A DNA stretch of 6,053 nt from Pseudomonadota bacterium (GTDB lineage Bacteria > Pseudomonadota > Gammaproteobacteria > Burkholderiales > SHXO01), in contig JAEZCG010000150.1 in NCBI GenBank assembly GCA_023430065.1, positions 1-6,053 of the forward strand, read 5' to 3'. The notes below the pieces were generated by a model. It saw only the letters and a program-made list of their open reading frames with translations, was not told the origin of the DNA and ran no database searches. Each line of letters opens with the position of its first letter. Positions within the stretch are counted from its first letter, which is position 1. Shown here piece by piece: positions 1 through 6,053 of the stretch. The position numbers were made by a program, and so were the translations under genes.

Positions 1-389
1 CGGCCGCCCTGCACGAGATGTTCGACGAACCGCTCGACGTGCTCGCCTGGATGGACAAGCTCACCGCCGACAACCGCGCTCACGGCTTCGACGCCACCGA
101 TTGGCTGTACCAGAGCTGGGCCTACCAAGCACACGACGTCGGCACCACCCCCGGCTTCGATGGCGACACGAAGGCCGCGCTCGGCTCGATCCGCGTGCCG
201 ACGCTGATCCTGGCGCCGCCCTTGGACATGTTCAATCCGGTGCAATCGGCCAGGGAGGCGGCAGCGTCCATTCCCGATGCGACGTTCGCGGAGATCCCCT
301 CGCTGCAAGGTCATCAGGCTGCCGCCACGGCAAGTCCTTCGGACGGGGTGTTCCTGAACACGCGCATCGCGCAGTTTCTGGGCGCCTGA
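1..389 (+). CDS. Alpha/beta-hydrolase, MetX-like (5'-truncated by window edge)
   Basis: This is the C-terminal part of an alpha/beta-fold hydrolase; the reading frame is already open at base 3 and ends with TGA at 387-389. The visible segment reads like the last third of homoserine O-acetyltransferase (MetX)-type proteins. A helical cap region (WLYQSWAYQAHDV) is followed by the strand and turn VPTLILAPPLDMFNP, whose Asp (codon 225-227) fits the catalytic acid. A GHQAA motif follows, whose His (codon 312-314) fits the catalytic base. The nucleophile Ser lies upstream of the window and cannot be checked. The first ATG in view (base 18) is almost certainly internal. Whether this is a true acyltransferase of methionine biosynthesis or one of the many MetX-like hydrolases of unknown substrate cannot be decided, so no symbol is given. 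No good terminator follows: the hairpin ACCGG (389-393)/CCGGT (406-410) has a long loop and no T-tract. Confidence 0.8.
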   Translation, partial: AALHEMFDEPLDVLAWMDKLTADNRAHGFDATDWLYQSWAYQAHDVGTTPGFDGDTKAALGSIRVPTLILAPPLDMFNPVQSAREAAASIPDATFAEIPSLQGHQAAATASPSDGVFLNTRIAQFLGA

Positions 390-636
390 CCGGTTCTGCG
401 GTTCCCCGGTGCCACGGCCGAGGTGACACACCGCGGCGCGGGTCATGCCTTGCCTGTGCGCGCTGGCTGCCACATCGCTGTGCGATCCGATCGCATGCGG
501 GATTCGGGTTTGAACGCTGCACCACGGGAACAAGCCCTCGTCCGCGCGCTCCAACCCTCGATGGTCCCTGCGCCTGTCGGAACCGGCGCGGAGCCGATCA
601 GCACAGAGGCAGCTTTCCCCTCGACATGGAGTCCGT

Positions 637-1041
637 ATGAGTATCCGTCTCGCATTTCCCGTCGTTGTCGCGACCCTGACCGGCGCACCGGCTCTCGCGC
701 AGCAGACCATGGATCCCGAGTTCCTCGCCAAGATCGGCGAGGGTGAAGTTGCCGAGCTCGATACGCCGAGCATCCGCAAGTTCGGCGATATCCAGGGCCG
801 CTTCGACGTGAAGATTGCACGCAAAGACGGCGCACGCTCGCCCGACGGCACCACCCCCCGAACCGTCCGCTTCATGGTCAACTGCCAGGAAGGAACGATG
901 GCGGTTGCCGCCGTGGGGCTGTACGACCCGAGCGGTCAGCTCGCCAAGACGATGGTGTCGCCGCCCGGTGCCGTCGATCCGAGCAAGCCCGAGCAGGGAA
1001 CGCAGGAAGCGAAGTGGCTGCAGAGGGTGTGCATGTTCTGA
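637..1041 (+). CDS. Small exported two-cysteine protein, possibly surface-adhesin E-like
   Basis: This is a 134-residue protein with a short Sec signal peptide: an Arg near the N-terminus, a hydrophobic stretch at residues 5-20, and a likely cut after ALA at 21 before QQ. GGAG at 628-631, five bases before the ATG, supports this start. The mature part is about 113 residues. A strand with one Cys (VNCQEG, Cys83) is followed by a hydrophobic strand and a turn (VGLYDPSG); the protein ends in WLQRVCMF with Cys132. A cysteine in a central strand and a second in a C-terminal 'vC' resembles the surface-adhesin E-like/CNP1-like group of small periplasmic or surface beta-proteins, where the two cysteines could form a disulfide. 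That family call is from memory of the pattern and is tentative; function is unknown. The gene stands alone, with 247 bases before it and its own terminator behind it. No convincing promoter was found upstream. Confidence 0.82.
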   Translation: MSIRLAFPVVVATLTGAPALAQQTMDPEFLAKIGEGEVAELDTPSIRKFGDIQGRFDVKIARKDGARSPDGTTPRTVRFMVNCQEGTMAVAAVGLYDPSGQLAKTMVSPPGAVDPSKPEQGTQEAKWLQRVCMF

Positions 1042-1064
1042 GCATCCGATTCGCGTGAGAAGAG

Positions 1065-1090
1065 AAAGCCGCCCGGAGGGCGGCTTTTTT
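1065..1090 (+). terminator. Rho-independent terminator after the small exported protein
   Basis: A perfect 10-bp stem (1065-1074 pairing with 1078-1087, G+C-rich core GCCGCCC/GGGCGGC) closes a three-base loop, GGA. A run of six T follows (1085-1090), partly shared with the stem. It starts 24 bases after the stop codon at 1039-1041. It should end the transcript of the 637-1041 gene and separate it from the three-gene cluster that begins at 1194. Confidence 0.93.
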
Positions 1091-1113
1091 GTTGCCGAGA
1101 TATGTCATAAGCA

Positions 1114-1143
1114 TTTACAACGGCAATGCATAGGGCATATCAT
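1114..1143 (+). promoter_or_regulatory. Candidate sigma70-type promoter for the three-gene cluster
   Basis: TTTACA at 1114-1119 matches the -35 consensus at 5 of 6 positions, and TATCAT at 1138-1143 matches the -10 consensus at 5 of 6. The spacer is 18 bases (1120-1137). The segment is visibly AT-richer than the genes around it. It lies directly after the upstream terminator and about 50 bases before the first ATG of the cluster, where a promoter is needed. A transcript starting near 1150 would have a leader of roughly 44 bases. A weaker alternative is TTGCCG (1092-1097) with TACAAC (1116-1121). The call rests on consensus matching only. Confidence 0.5.
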
Positions 1144-1182
1144 CTGCTGGACTAACCGACTCACCTGCTCGACGAACCGACT
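1141..1182 (+). repeat. Two tandem 21-bp repeats in the predicted leader
   Basis: The segments 1141-1161 and 1162-1182 are adjacent copies that agree at 18 of 21 positions. The shared 3' part is AACCGACT (1154-1161 and 1175-1182), and both copies contain CTGCT followed by GAC. The differences are T/C at 1143/1164, G/C at 1149/1170 and T/G at 1153/1174. The period is exactly 21 bases, about two turns of B-DNA. The array starts inside the candidate -10 box and ends two bases before the GGAG (1185-1188) of the 1194 gene. It could be a pair of operator half-sites, an RNA leader element or a chance duplication; the sequence does not decide. Confidence 0.7.
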
Positions 1183-1193
1183 TCGGAGCGGCC

Positions 1194-3527
1194 ATGCGCA
1201 ACTTCCTGCTGACAGCGACGTGCTCGCTCTTCCTGCTTCTGGGCGGGCCCGCCGACGCGGCGGAGTGGGTGTACCGTCTCGGCGTGCTGTCGGTGCTCGA
1301 TTCATCCACCTTCGAGGCCATCGACTCGATCGCCGTCGGCCGCGTCGATGCGATGTCTTCGGACGGCAGGGGAGGACTCTGGTATTCGACCCCCGGCGCA
1401 CTGCTACGCCGGGACAGTTCCGGGGCGCTGCAACTGAAGGTCGATCTCGAGCGACTGGGAATCTCGCGTGGCGTCGACTGGATCGCGGCGGACCCCCACG
1501 CGGCGCAGGCGTGGGTGACGGATGGTTCGAGCCTGCTCGCCATCGGCCGCGAAGGTGCAGTCCGGATACGCCGTGTGCTGTCCGCACGGCCGATTGCCCT
1601 GGCGGTGGCGCAGGATCAGCACTTGTGGATTCTGGAGAAGGGCCGGGTACTGCGCCTGCGACGGGATGGATCGCTCGCATCGGCGCACGACCTGCGTGCT
1701 GCCCTGCAATCCGACGCGCGGCAACTGGTGCTGGACGACCTCGGCGACCGTGTGTGGATCCTCGGCATGCGTCGCGGCGTGGCGCTGGACTTCACCGGGA
1801 AGCTGCACGGCCGCTTCTCGCTTGCCGAACCGAGCCTCGCTTCGTGCGTGATGCCAGGGCGCGAATCCCTGTGGACGTCGAGCGCCTCCGCACTCGAACG
1901 GCGTGGCCTGGACGGCACGGTGCACGATCGTATCGCCTGGTCGACCCTTGCCCTCACCCGTCCGATCGGTCTCGTCTGTCACTGGCTCCGCCAGGAGGTG
2001 TGGCTCCTGCACGAAGCCGGCATTGCGCGCCTCGACCCGGCTGGAGCGCTCGTGGGAGGCATCGGACTGCATGCGCCTGCACGGGTGGAACCGGTCGCCT
2101 TTCACGTTCGACCGGCGGTTCGGCTCGTGCAGCCGCCGCGGGATGCGCTGACCGGGGATTCGCGTCCCGCCTTCGAACTCGCGCTGTCCCCGGCATGCCC
2201 GGATACTCCCTGTCCCCCGCTGGGCGGCTATCTCGACCGGCTGCGACTGGATGCCCGCCTCGATGCGCGCGAGGTCGGATCACGATTCACGGTCGATACG
2301 ATGGAAGGATCGGCCGTCTATCGCCCGGACACCGCTCTCGCGGATGGCGCGCACCGCTTGATCGCGAGGATGCTGGACCGCTTCGGACACGCTTCGCCGC
2401 CACTCGAGACGGTGGTGACCGTGGACACGGTGGCCCCCATCTTTCTGGCGGTCACGCCGGCGGACGGCACGATCGTCGACAGCGCCCGCGCCACCATCAC
2501 GGGCACCGTGGATGATCGGCAGGCGAGCGTGGTGCTCGAGAATCTGGTCGCCATCGGCGGGACGGTGTTGCCGGCGGAAGCCGGCCAGTTCGCGTTCTCG
2601 GTCCCCCTGCGTCCCGGTAGCAACCAGTTCGTGCTCAGTGCGATCGATCGGGCCGGAAACGTGACCCGCCGAGCTTTGCGGATCGACCGAATCGGCGCAG
2701 CGATCGGAGTCGTGGTGGCCAGTCCGTCGGATGGCACGACCGTGCAGGCCGACTCGGTCATCGTCCAGGGCACGCTCGACGCCGGCGGACAGCGCGCAGG
2801 CGTGAGCATCAACGGAGAACCCGCCACGCTGATCGGCAATGGGTTCTACGCGCAGGTCGCGCTGCATCCCGGTTCCAACCTGCTCGAAATCCGCGTCACC
2901 TCGGCCGACGGCGTCCTGCTTACGAGGACGGTGACCGTCACGCGCCAGGGGGAACGATCGTTCCAGGCGCGCGCGTGGCCGGCAGTGGGGATCGCACCCC
3001 ATGACGTCAGCTTCGACGTCGACGAACTGGGGGTGCGAGCCGCCGCAACGATCCGGATCGACTATCAGGGCGACGGCACGGTGGACTTCTCGACGACCGA
3101 TCCCACCGCCCAGCCTCGGTTCACCTATCAGGTGCCCGGGGTCTACACGGCCAGGGTGACCGTCACCGACGCTGCCGGAGAACAGGAGAGCCATGACGTC
3201 CAGGTCGTCGTGCAGGACCTGGCAACACTGGACCAGGACTTGAGAGCGCTCGTCGGCACCATGCTGTCCGATCTGCGGGCGGGAGATCTCGAGGCCGCGC
3301 TGCACGCCTTTTCTCCCGGTGTCCGCTCGCGGTATCGCGCGCTGTTCGAGCTTGCGCGTACCAACCTTGCCGGCGCGGTGGATGGCCTCGGCATAGTGAA
3401 GGACGGCAGCATCGCCGGCCCGTTGGCGGAGTACGTGATGGTTCAGGATCGGCCTACCGGGCCGAAAGCCTATTTCGTCCATTTGATCAGGGCGAGGGAC
3501 GGCTTGTGGCGGATCCAGCAGATGTGA
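1194..3527 (+). CDS. Secreted multidomain protein: seven-unit propeller, Ig-like domains, PKD domain
   Basis: This 777-residue protein has a signal peptide at 1-23 (hydrophobic core LFLLLGG, likely cut after ADAA). GGAG at 1185-1188, five bases before the ATG, supports the start. Residues 24-300 carry seven repeats centred on Trp25, 63, 107, 145, 188, 227 and 270, each with a pattern like hydrophobic-W then 'L..D..G'. The 38-44 residue spacing fits a seven-bladed beta-propeller. Residues about 307-413, 414-499 and 505-584 look like Ig-like beta-sandwiches. The last two are paralogous, sharing 'P.DGT.V' near the start and 'L.PGSN' later. Residues about 592-675 form a PKD domain (IDYQGDGTVDFS, FTYQVPGVYTARVTVTD). 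The last 100 residues (LSDLRAGDLEAALHAFSP through LWRIQQM) resemble a small NTF2/SnoaL-like fold. Such domains suggest extracellular carbohydrate or protein binding; no catalytic motif is visible. It is the first gene of the trio and overlaps the next. Confidence 0.9.
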   Translation: MRNFLLTATCSLFLLLGGPADAAEWVYRLGVLSVLDSSTFEAIDSIAVGRVDAMSSDGRGGLWYSTPGALLRRDSSGALQLKVDLERLGISRGVDWIAADPHAAQAWVTDGSSLLAIGREGAVRIRRVLSARPIALAVAQDQHLWILEKGRVLRLRRDGSLASAHDLRAALQSDARQLVLDDLGDRVWILGMRRGVALDFTGKLHGRFSLAEPSLASCVMPGRESLWTSSASALERRGLDGTVHDRIAWSTLALTRPIGLVCHWLRQEVWLLHEAGIARLDPAGALVGGIGLHAPARVEPVAFHVRPAVRLVQPPRDALTGDSRPAFELALSPACPDTPCPPLGGYLDRLRLDARLDAREVGSRFTVDTMEGSAVYRPDTALADGAHRLIARMLDRFGHASPPLETVVTVDTVAPIFLAVTPADGTIVDSARATITGTVDDRQASVVLENLVAIGGTVLPAEAGQFAFSVPLRPGSNQFVLSAIDRAGNVTRRALRIDRIGAAIGVVVASPSDGTTVQADSVIVQGTLDAGGQRAGVSINGEPATLIGNGFYAQVALHPGSNLLEIRVTSADGVLLTRTVTVTRQGERSFQARAWPAVGIAPHDVSFDVDELGVRAAATIRIDYQGDGTVDFSTTDPTAQPRFTYQVPGVYTARVTVTDAAGEQESHDVQVVVQDLATLDQDLRALVGTMLSDLRAGDLEAALHAFSPGVRSRYRALFELARTNLAGAVDGLGIVKDGSIAGPLAEYVMVQDRPTGPKAYFVHLIRARDGLWRIQQM

Positions 3528-4174
3528 GCGCGCGCAGCTGGCGACGAATCCGGCAATGGCCGGCCTGGGCGAAGTGGTCGGCGGGCCTGATCGTCCTATG
3601 GTGGGTGGCGGGATGGACGTTGCCGAAATCCGGTCGAGTCGTGGACGAGGCCAGCGGCAAGCCGGTTGCCGGCGCCTACGTCGTTCGGTACTGGAATGCC
3701 TTCGGCATGAACCTGGCAGGAGGACGTCCGAGTTGCATCGCATTCCGCGTGACCCAGACCGACCAGGCCGGCCGCTACTTCATCACCCCTGCATGGGCAG
3801 GTGTCGCCATTCGGCGCGATCCGCTGCTGCAGGCGATGCGAAGCGGACTCATGGTGTATGCCGAGGGCAAGTCGCTATCCCGGCTCGAGCCGGGTTGGCC
3901 GGAGACGATCACGGTCAGGGCGGCGCCGAGCAACGGCGAAGAGCGGTTGGAAGAGCTGTATCGCTATTTCAATCTGAACGGATGCGGAAGCGATCGGGAG
4001 CTTAGACGGAAGGTGCTTGGGTTGTATAAGAGTCTGTACGCAGAGGCCACGCGAATAGCTCCGGCAGATCGGCGAGATGCGGCAGAAAAGAGTTTCCGCA
4101 TGGAGGCTGAAGTCCTAGAGCGCGGGTGGCAGGAAGCATTCGATCGGATGAAAAGCGGTGAAATGGGAGAGTGA
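3506..4174 (+). CDS. Membrane-anchored protein with carboxypeptidase-regulatory-like domain
   Basis: This is a 222-residue protein from GTG at 3506, preceded by GAGGGA (3494-3499) at six bases, which is why this start is preferred. An in-frame GTG at 3524 would give a 4-base GTGA overlap with the upstream stop and a protein six residues shorter; it has only a weak GGA ahead of it. Residues 10-24 are basic and Trp-rich (SWRRIRQWPAWAKW). A single membrane segment follows at about 25-39 (AGLIVLWWVAGW), predicting a cytoplasmic N-terminus and a periplasmic body. Residues 43-98 match a carboxypeptidase-regulatory-like beta-sandwich: GRVVDEASGKPVAGAYVV, then TDQAGRYFIT. Residues about 145-222 are charged and probably helical. 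There is no catalytic motif. The gene overlaps the upstream gene and ends three bases before the next, so co-translation and a shared envelope role are likely. Its last 200 or so bases are lower in G+C than the rest. Confidence 0.82.
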   Translation: MADPADVSARSWRRIRQWPAWAKWSAGLIVLWWVAGWTLPKSGRVVDEASGKPVAGAYVVRYWNAFGMNLAGGRPSCIAFRVTQTDQAGRYFITPAWAGVAIRRDPLLQAMRSGLMVYAEGKSLSRLEPGWPETITVRAAPSNGEERLEELYRYFNLNGCGSDRELRRKVLGLYKSLYAEATRIAPADRRDAAEKSFRMEAEVLERGWQEAFDRMKSGEMGE

Positions 4175-4500
4175 ACGATGAGACGTGTGTCTCCAGTGCG
4201 CGCTTTGACTTTGATGATTAGCGGTGTGCTAGCGCTCGGGAGTTCCACGACGCTCGCCTATGAACTTGCTGCGCATGCTCGAGTTACTGCCAATGCACTC
4301 ACAAGATCCTCACTAAAGACCGATACTCAGCTTTTGCCGGATCTGGGCCTCCCGGGCGCAATGACGTCGCGTGGTGACATTTACTATGACGTTGTTCCTG
4401 CTGACAGCCAAAATGTACGGGAAAGGTATGTTCATCGATTCGACAGCAAGGAACCACTATTCCTTACATCGAGTACGCTCGCGATAGAGGGGTGGTTAGT
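3961..4500. other. Low-G+C segment spanning two genes
   Basis: By hand count G+C is about 53% over these 540 bases (about 42% at 4381-4440), against 65% at 3901-3960 and about 67% at 4501-4680. The segment uses codons rare elsewhere in the window, such as TTA, CTA, ATA and AGA. It covers the 3' end of the 222-residue protein gene and the first 107 codons of the hydrolase gene, with an abrupt return to high G+C at about 4500. The reading frames continue through both edges, so it is not a simple insertion that breaks a gene. It may be a recombination tract, or a region under weaker codon selection. Confidence 0.6.
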
Positions 4501-6053
4501 TCGCGGTGCCATCCGTGAAGACGACCTGACCCTGGCCGGATGCATCGGCGCCACCGTCGCGAATGCCGTCCATCTGCGAACCACCGAGTGCAATCCGTGG
4601 GGCCCGGACGGGGGCGATCCGCACGGCGATTTCGACCGTGTCCTGCATCACTTCTACGACCCGCACATCAGGCGCGGCTTGATCGGCGGCGAGAAGGCGC
4701 CGGACTGGGCCACCGGCAGCATCGATGCCTTCACCGATCCGAATCATCCCTACCTCGTCAGCCGCAATCACTTTTCCCTGATGTCTGCCCGTGAAGCGAT
4801 GTACAGGGCGCTCACCGGACGTCGCTCCACCGACCGGCAGCTGCTCGAGCCGCTTCCCGACGGGAAGGCAAAGACGCCGGAGCAGATTCGCAACGCCTAC
4901 TGGGCCACCACATTCCGCGCGCTGGGCGATGCGGTTCATCTCGTGCAGGACATGGCCCAGCCGCAGCACACGCGCAACGACGCCCACCCCGGTTCCGTGT
5001 TCGAGGGGTGGATCGATGCGCGCGCGCTGGGCACGCCGGTGTACAGCCTCGCCGCCGGTGTTCAGCCGGCGCCGCCGCTCGAGTACGGCAATCACCCGGT
5101 TCCGCGTTTCGATCGCTACAGCGCCTACTGGAGCACGGGTGCGAGCGGACTGGGCCTTGCCGACTACAGCAATCGCGAGTTCTTCACCGAGGATTCGAAC
5201 TTCGGCTCGGCGGCGGCGCTGCAGTATCCGTCTCCGCCTTCCGTGACGAACCACTACGAGAAGGAAGATGCGCCGACGGCAGTCGGTGCGAGTTTCGCGG
5301 CGGAGGTCAGCTACCTGAGAAGGAACGTGCACGACCGCCACACGGGAACACAGGACAACATCCGGATGACCACCGAATCGGTGTTCGATGCCTGGGCGGG
5401 CCTGGGGATCGTGCCGGTTGACACCCAGTACACGATGAACCGGCAGGTGTACGACGATCAGGCGCGCTTGCTGATTCCGCGTGCGGTCGCGTACTCCGCC
5501 GGACTGATCGACTACTTCTTCCGCGGCCGCATCGATTTCCAACCCGACCCGGAGCAACCGTCGGCCTGGGTGCTTCGCAACCTGGGCACGGAGGACATGA
5601 AAGGCGGATTCGCCCTTCACTACGACGGCGTCGACGGAAAGCGCCACCCCGTGCCGGGGACCTTGCCCGATCAGACCTGGGTGTACCTCGAAGTGCCTGC
5701 GGGCGGGCAGCTCGACGGGCTGACCTTCGTGCCGCCGACGGATCCCGCACCGCGCTTTCCCGGCGAGTACATGCTCGTCTTCAACGGGGAGATGGGCAAC
5801 GAAGGTCCCGAGGCGGGCAACGTCGGTGCCGTTGCCGCCAAGTATGTGTCGGGCGGGGACCTGATCGTTTCCGCGCTCACCCCCAGCGGTGCCGCCTACG
5901 ACCTGTATCGGTCCAGCGATCTGGGCAGCACGTGGAAAAAGTCGGGCACGACGGCGAGTGGCCCGAACTTCCTGCGCTACGTAGGTGGCGGAGGCGTGCT
6001 GAGCGAATCGTTGATCTCGCTGGATGCCGGCGCGCACTGGATCGACGTCCGGG
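4178..6053 (+). CDS. Secreted zinc-dependent phospholipase C/P1 nuclease-fold protein with Asp-box region (3'-truncated)
   Basis: The frame from ATG 4178 is open to the window end (625 codons, no stop). GGGAGAG at 4165-4171 lies six bases upstream, and the preceding stop is three bases away. The signal peptide is residues 1-27 (cut after TTLA). The motif His254-x3-Asp258-x5-His264 (HLVQDMAQPQH) has the same spacing as zinc ligands His118, Asp122 and His128 of Bacillus cereus phospholipase C. Supporting elements are His33 in AAHARVTANAL, GAIRED at 110-115, HHFYDPH at 157-163, and FEGWID with Glu276. The fold probably ends near YSAGLIDYFFRGR (439-451). A beta-region follows (about 460-560, including YMLVFNG). 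Then come two Asp-boxes, SSDLGSTW (579-586) and SLDAGAHW (614-621), as in BNR/sialidase-type propellers. It probably hydrolyses a phosphodiester such as a phospholipid head group or nucleic acid, but the substrate is unknown. Bases before about 4500 are unusually AT-rich. Confidence 0.85.
   Translation, partial: MRRVSPVRALTLMISGVLALGSSTTLAYELAAHARVTANALTRSSLKTDTQLLPDLGLPGAMTSRGDIYYDVVPADSQNVRERYVHRFDSKEPLFLTSSTLAIEGWLVRGAIREDDLTLAGCIGATVANAVHLRTTECNPWGPDGGDPHGDFDRVLHHFYDPHIRRGLIGGEKAPDWATGSIDAFTDPNHPYLVSRNHFSLMSAREAMYRALTGRRSTDRQLLEPLPDGKAKTPEQIRNAYWATTFRALGDAVHLVQDMAQPQHTRNDAHPGSVFEGWIDARALGTPVYSLAAGVQPAPPLEYGNHPVPRFDRYSAYWSTGASGLGLADYSNREFFTEDSNFGSAAALQYPSPPSVTNHYEKEDAPTAVGASFAAEVSYLRRNVHDRHTGTQDNIRMTTESVFDAWAGLGIVPVDTQYTMNRQVYDDQARLLIPRAVAYSAGLIDYFFRGRIDFQPDPEQPSAWVLRNLGTEDMKGGFALHYDGVDGKRHPVPGTLPDQTWVYLEVPAGGQLDGLTFVPPTDPAPRFPGEYMLVFNGEMGNEGPEAGNVGAVAAKYVSGGDLIVSALTPSGAAYDLYRSSDLGSTWKKSGTTASGPNFLRYVGGGGVLSESLISLDAGAHWIDVR

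Noticed and set aside
389..410. Hairpin after the MetX-like gene as a terminator
   Set aside because: It has only a five-base stem with a 12-base loop and no T-run.
423..746. Possible small gene of 107 codons in the 390-636 gap
   Set aside because: There is no ribosome binding site, the composition is Arg/Ala/Pro-rich, no family resemblance was seen, and it overlaps the start and signal peptide of the better-supported 637 gene.
815..2515. Open frame of 566 codons on the + strand crossing the terminator and promoter region
   Set aside because: It is very Arg/Pro-rich, overlaps two well-supported genes in another frame and runs through the terminator hairpin at 1065-1090. It is a by-product of high G+C.
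2280..3743. Open frame of 487 codons on the minus strand
   Set aside because: It is antisense to the Ig/PKD part of the secreted protein, is Arg/His-rich without recognisable domains, and lies opposite a frame with clear domain signatures.
4791..5421. Short + strand frames of 137-151 codons inside the phospholipase C-like gene
   Set aside because: They are alternative frames of the long ORF beginning at 4178, Arg-rich and without domain motifs.
4496..6037. Open frame of 513 codons on the minus strand
   Set aside because: It lies opposite the phospholipase C-like gene and has a low-complexity Arg/Val/Gly composition. It stops exactly where the + strand becomes AT-richer (a TTA codon read backwards), so it reflects codon bias rather than a gene.

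Overview
The window looks like chromosomal DNA of a high-GC Gram-negative bacterium. Most coding stretches are about 65-70% G+C, Sec-type signal peptides are frequent, starts carry GGAG-like ribosome binding sites, and one Rho-independent terminator is clear. The protein families suggest a proteobacterium, perhaps a betaproteobacterium, but nothing here fixes the taxon. All genes are on the + strand. No tRNA, rRNA, CRISPR array, insertion sequence or integrase was seen.

Layout. Bases 1-389 hold the 3' end of an alpha/beta-hydrolase gene related to homoserine O-acetyltransferase (MetX-like). Bases 390-636 are intergenic with nothing convincing. A small exported two-cysteine protein, possibly of the surface-adhesin E-like type, lies at 637-1041 and ends in a strong terminator (1065-1090). 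A short AT-richer intergenic stretch (1091-1193) then carries a good sigma70-like promoter candidate (1114-1143) and, in the predicted transcript leader, two tandem 21-bp copies (1141-1182) ending just before the ribosome binding site of the next gene.

From 1194 to the window end there is a tightly packed, probably co-transcribed trio: (i) a 777-residue secreted protein built as a seven-unit beta-propeller, Ig-like domains, a PKD domain and a small C-terminal alpha/beta domain; (ii) a 222-residue membrane-anchored protein with a carboxypeptidase-regulatory-like beta-sandwich, overlapping the first gene; (iii) an ORF from 4178 that stays open to the window end (at least 625 codons). The third protein has a signal peptide, the histidine/aspartate signature of zinc-dependent phospholipase C/P1 nuclease-fold enzymes, and then a region with two Asp-box (BNR) motifs.

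All three products are predicted to act outside the cytoplasm, so the trio is best read as an envelope or secreted module: one large binding protein, one anchored small partner and one putative zinc hydrolase. Its function is not established by the sequence. Composition drops to about 53% G+C from roughly 3961 to 4500, covering the end of gene (ii) and the start of gene (iii), then returns abruptly to about 67%. This suggests a mosaic junction inside the hydrolase gene.
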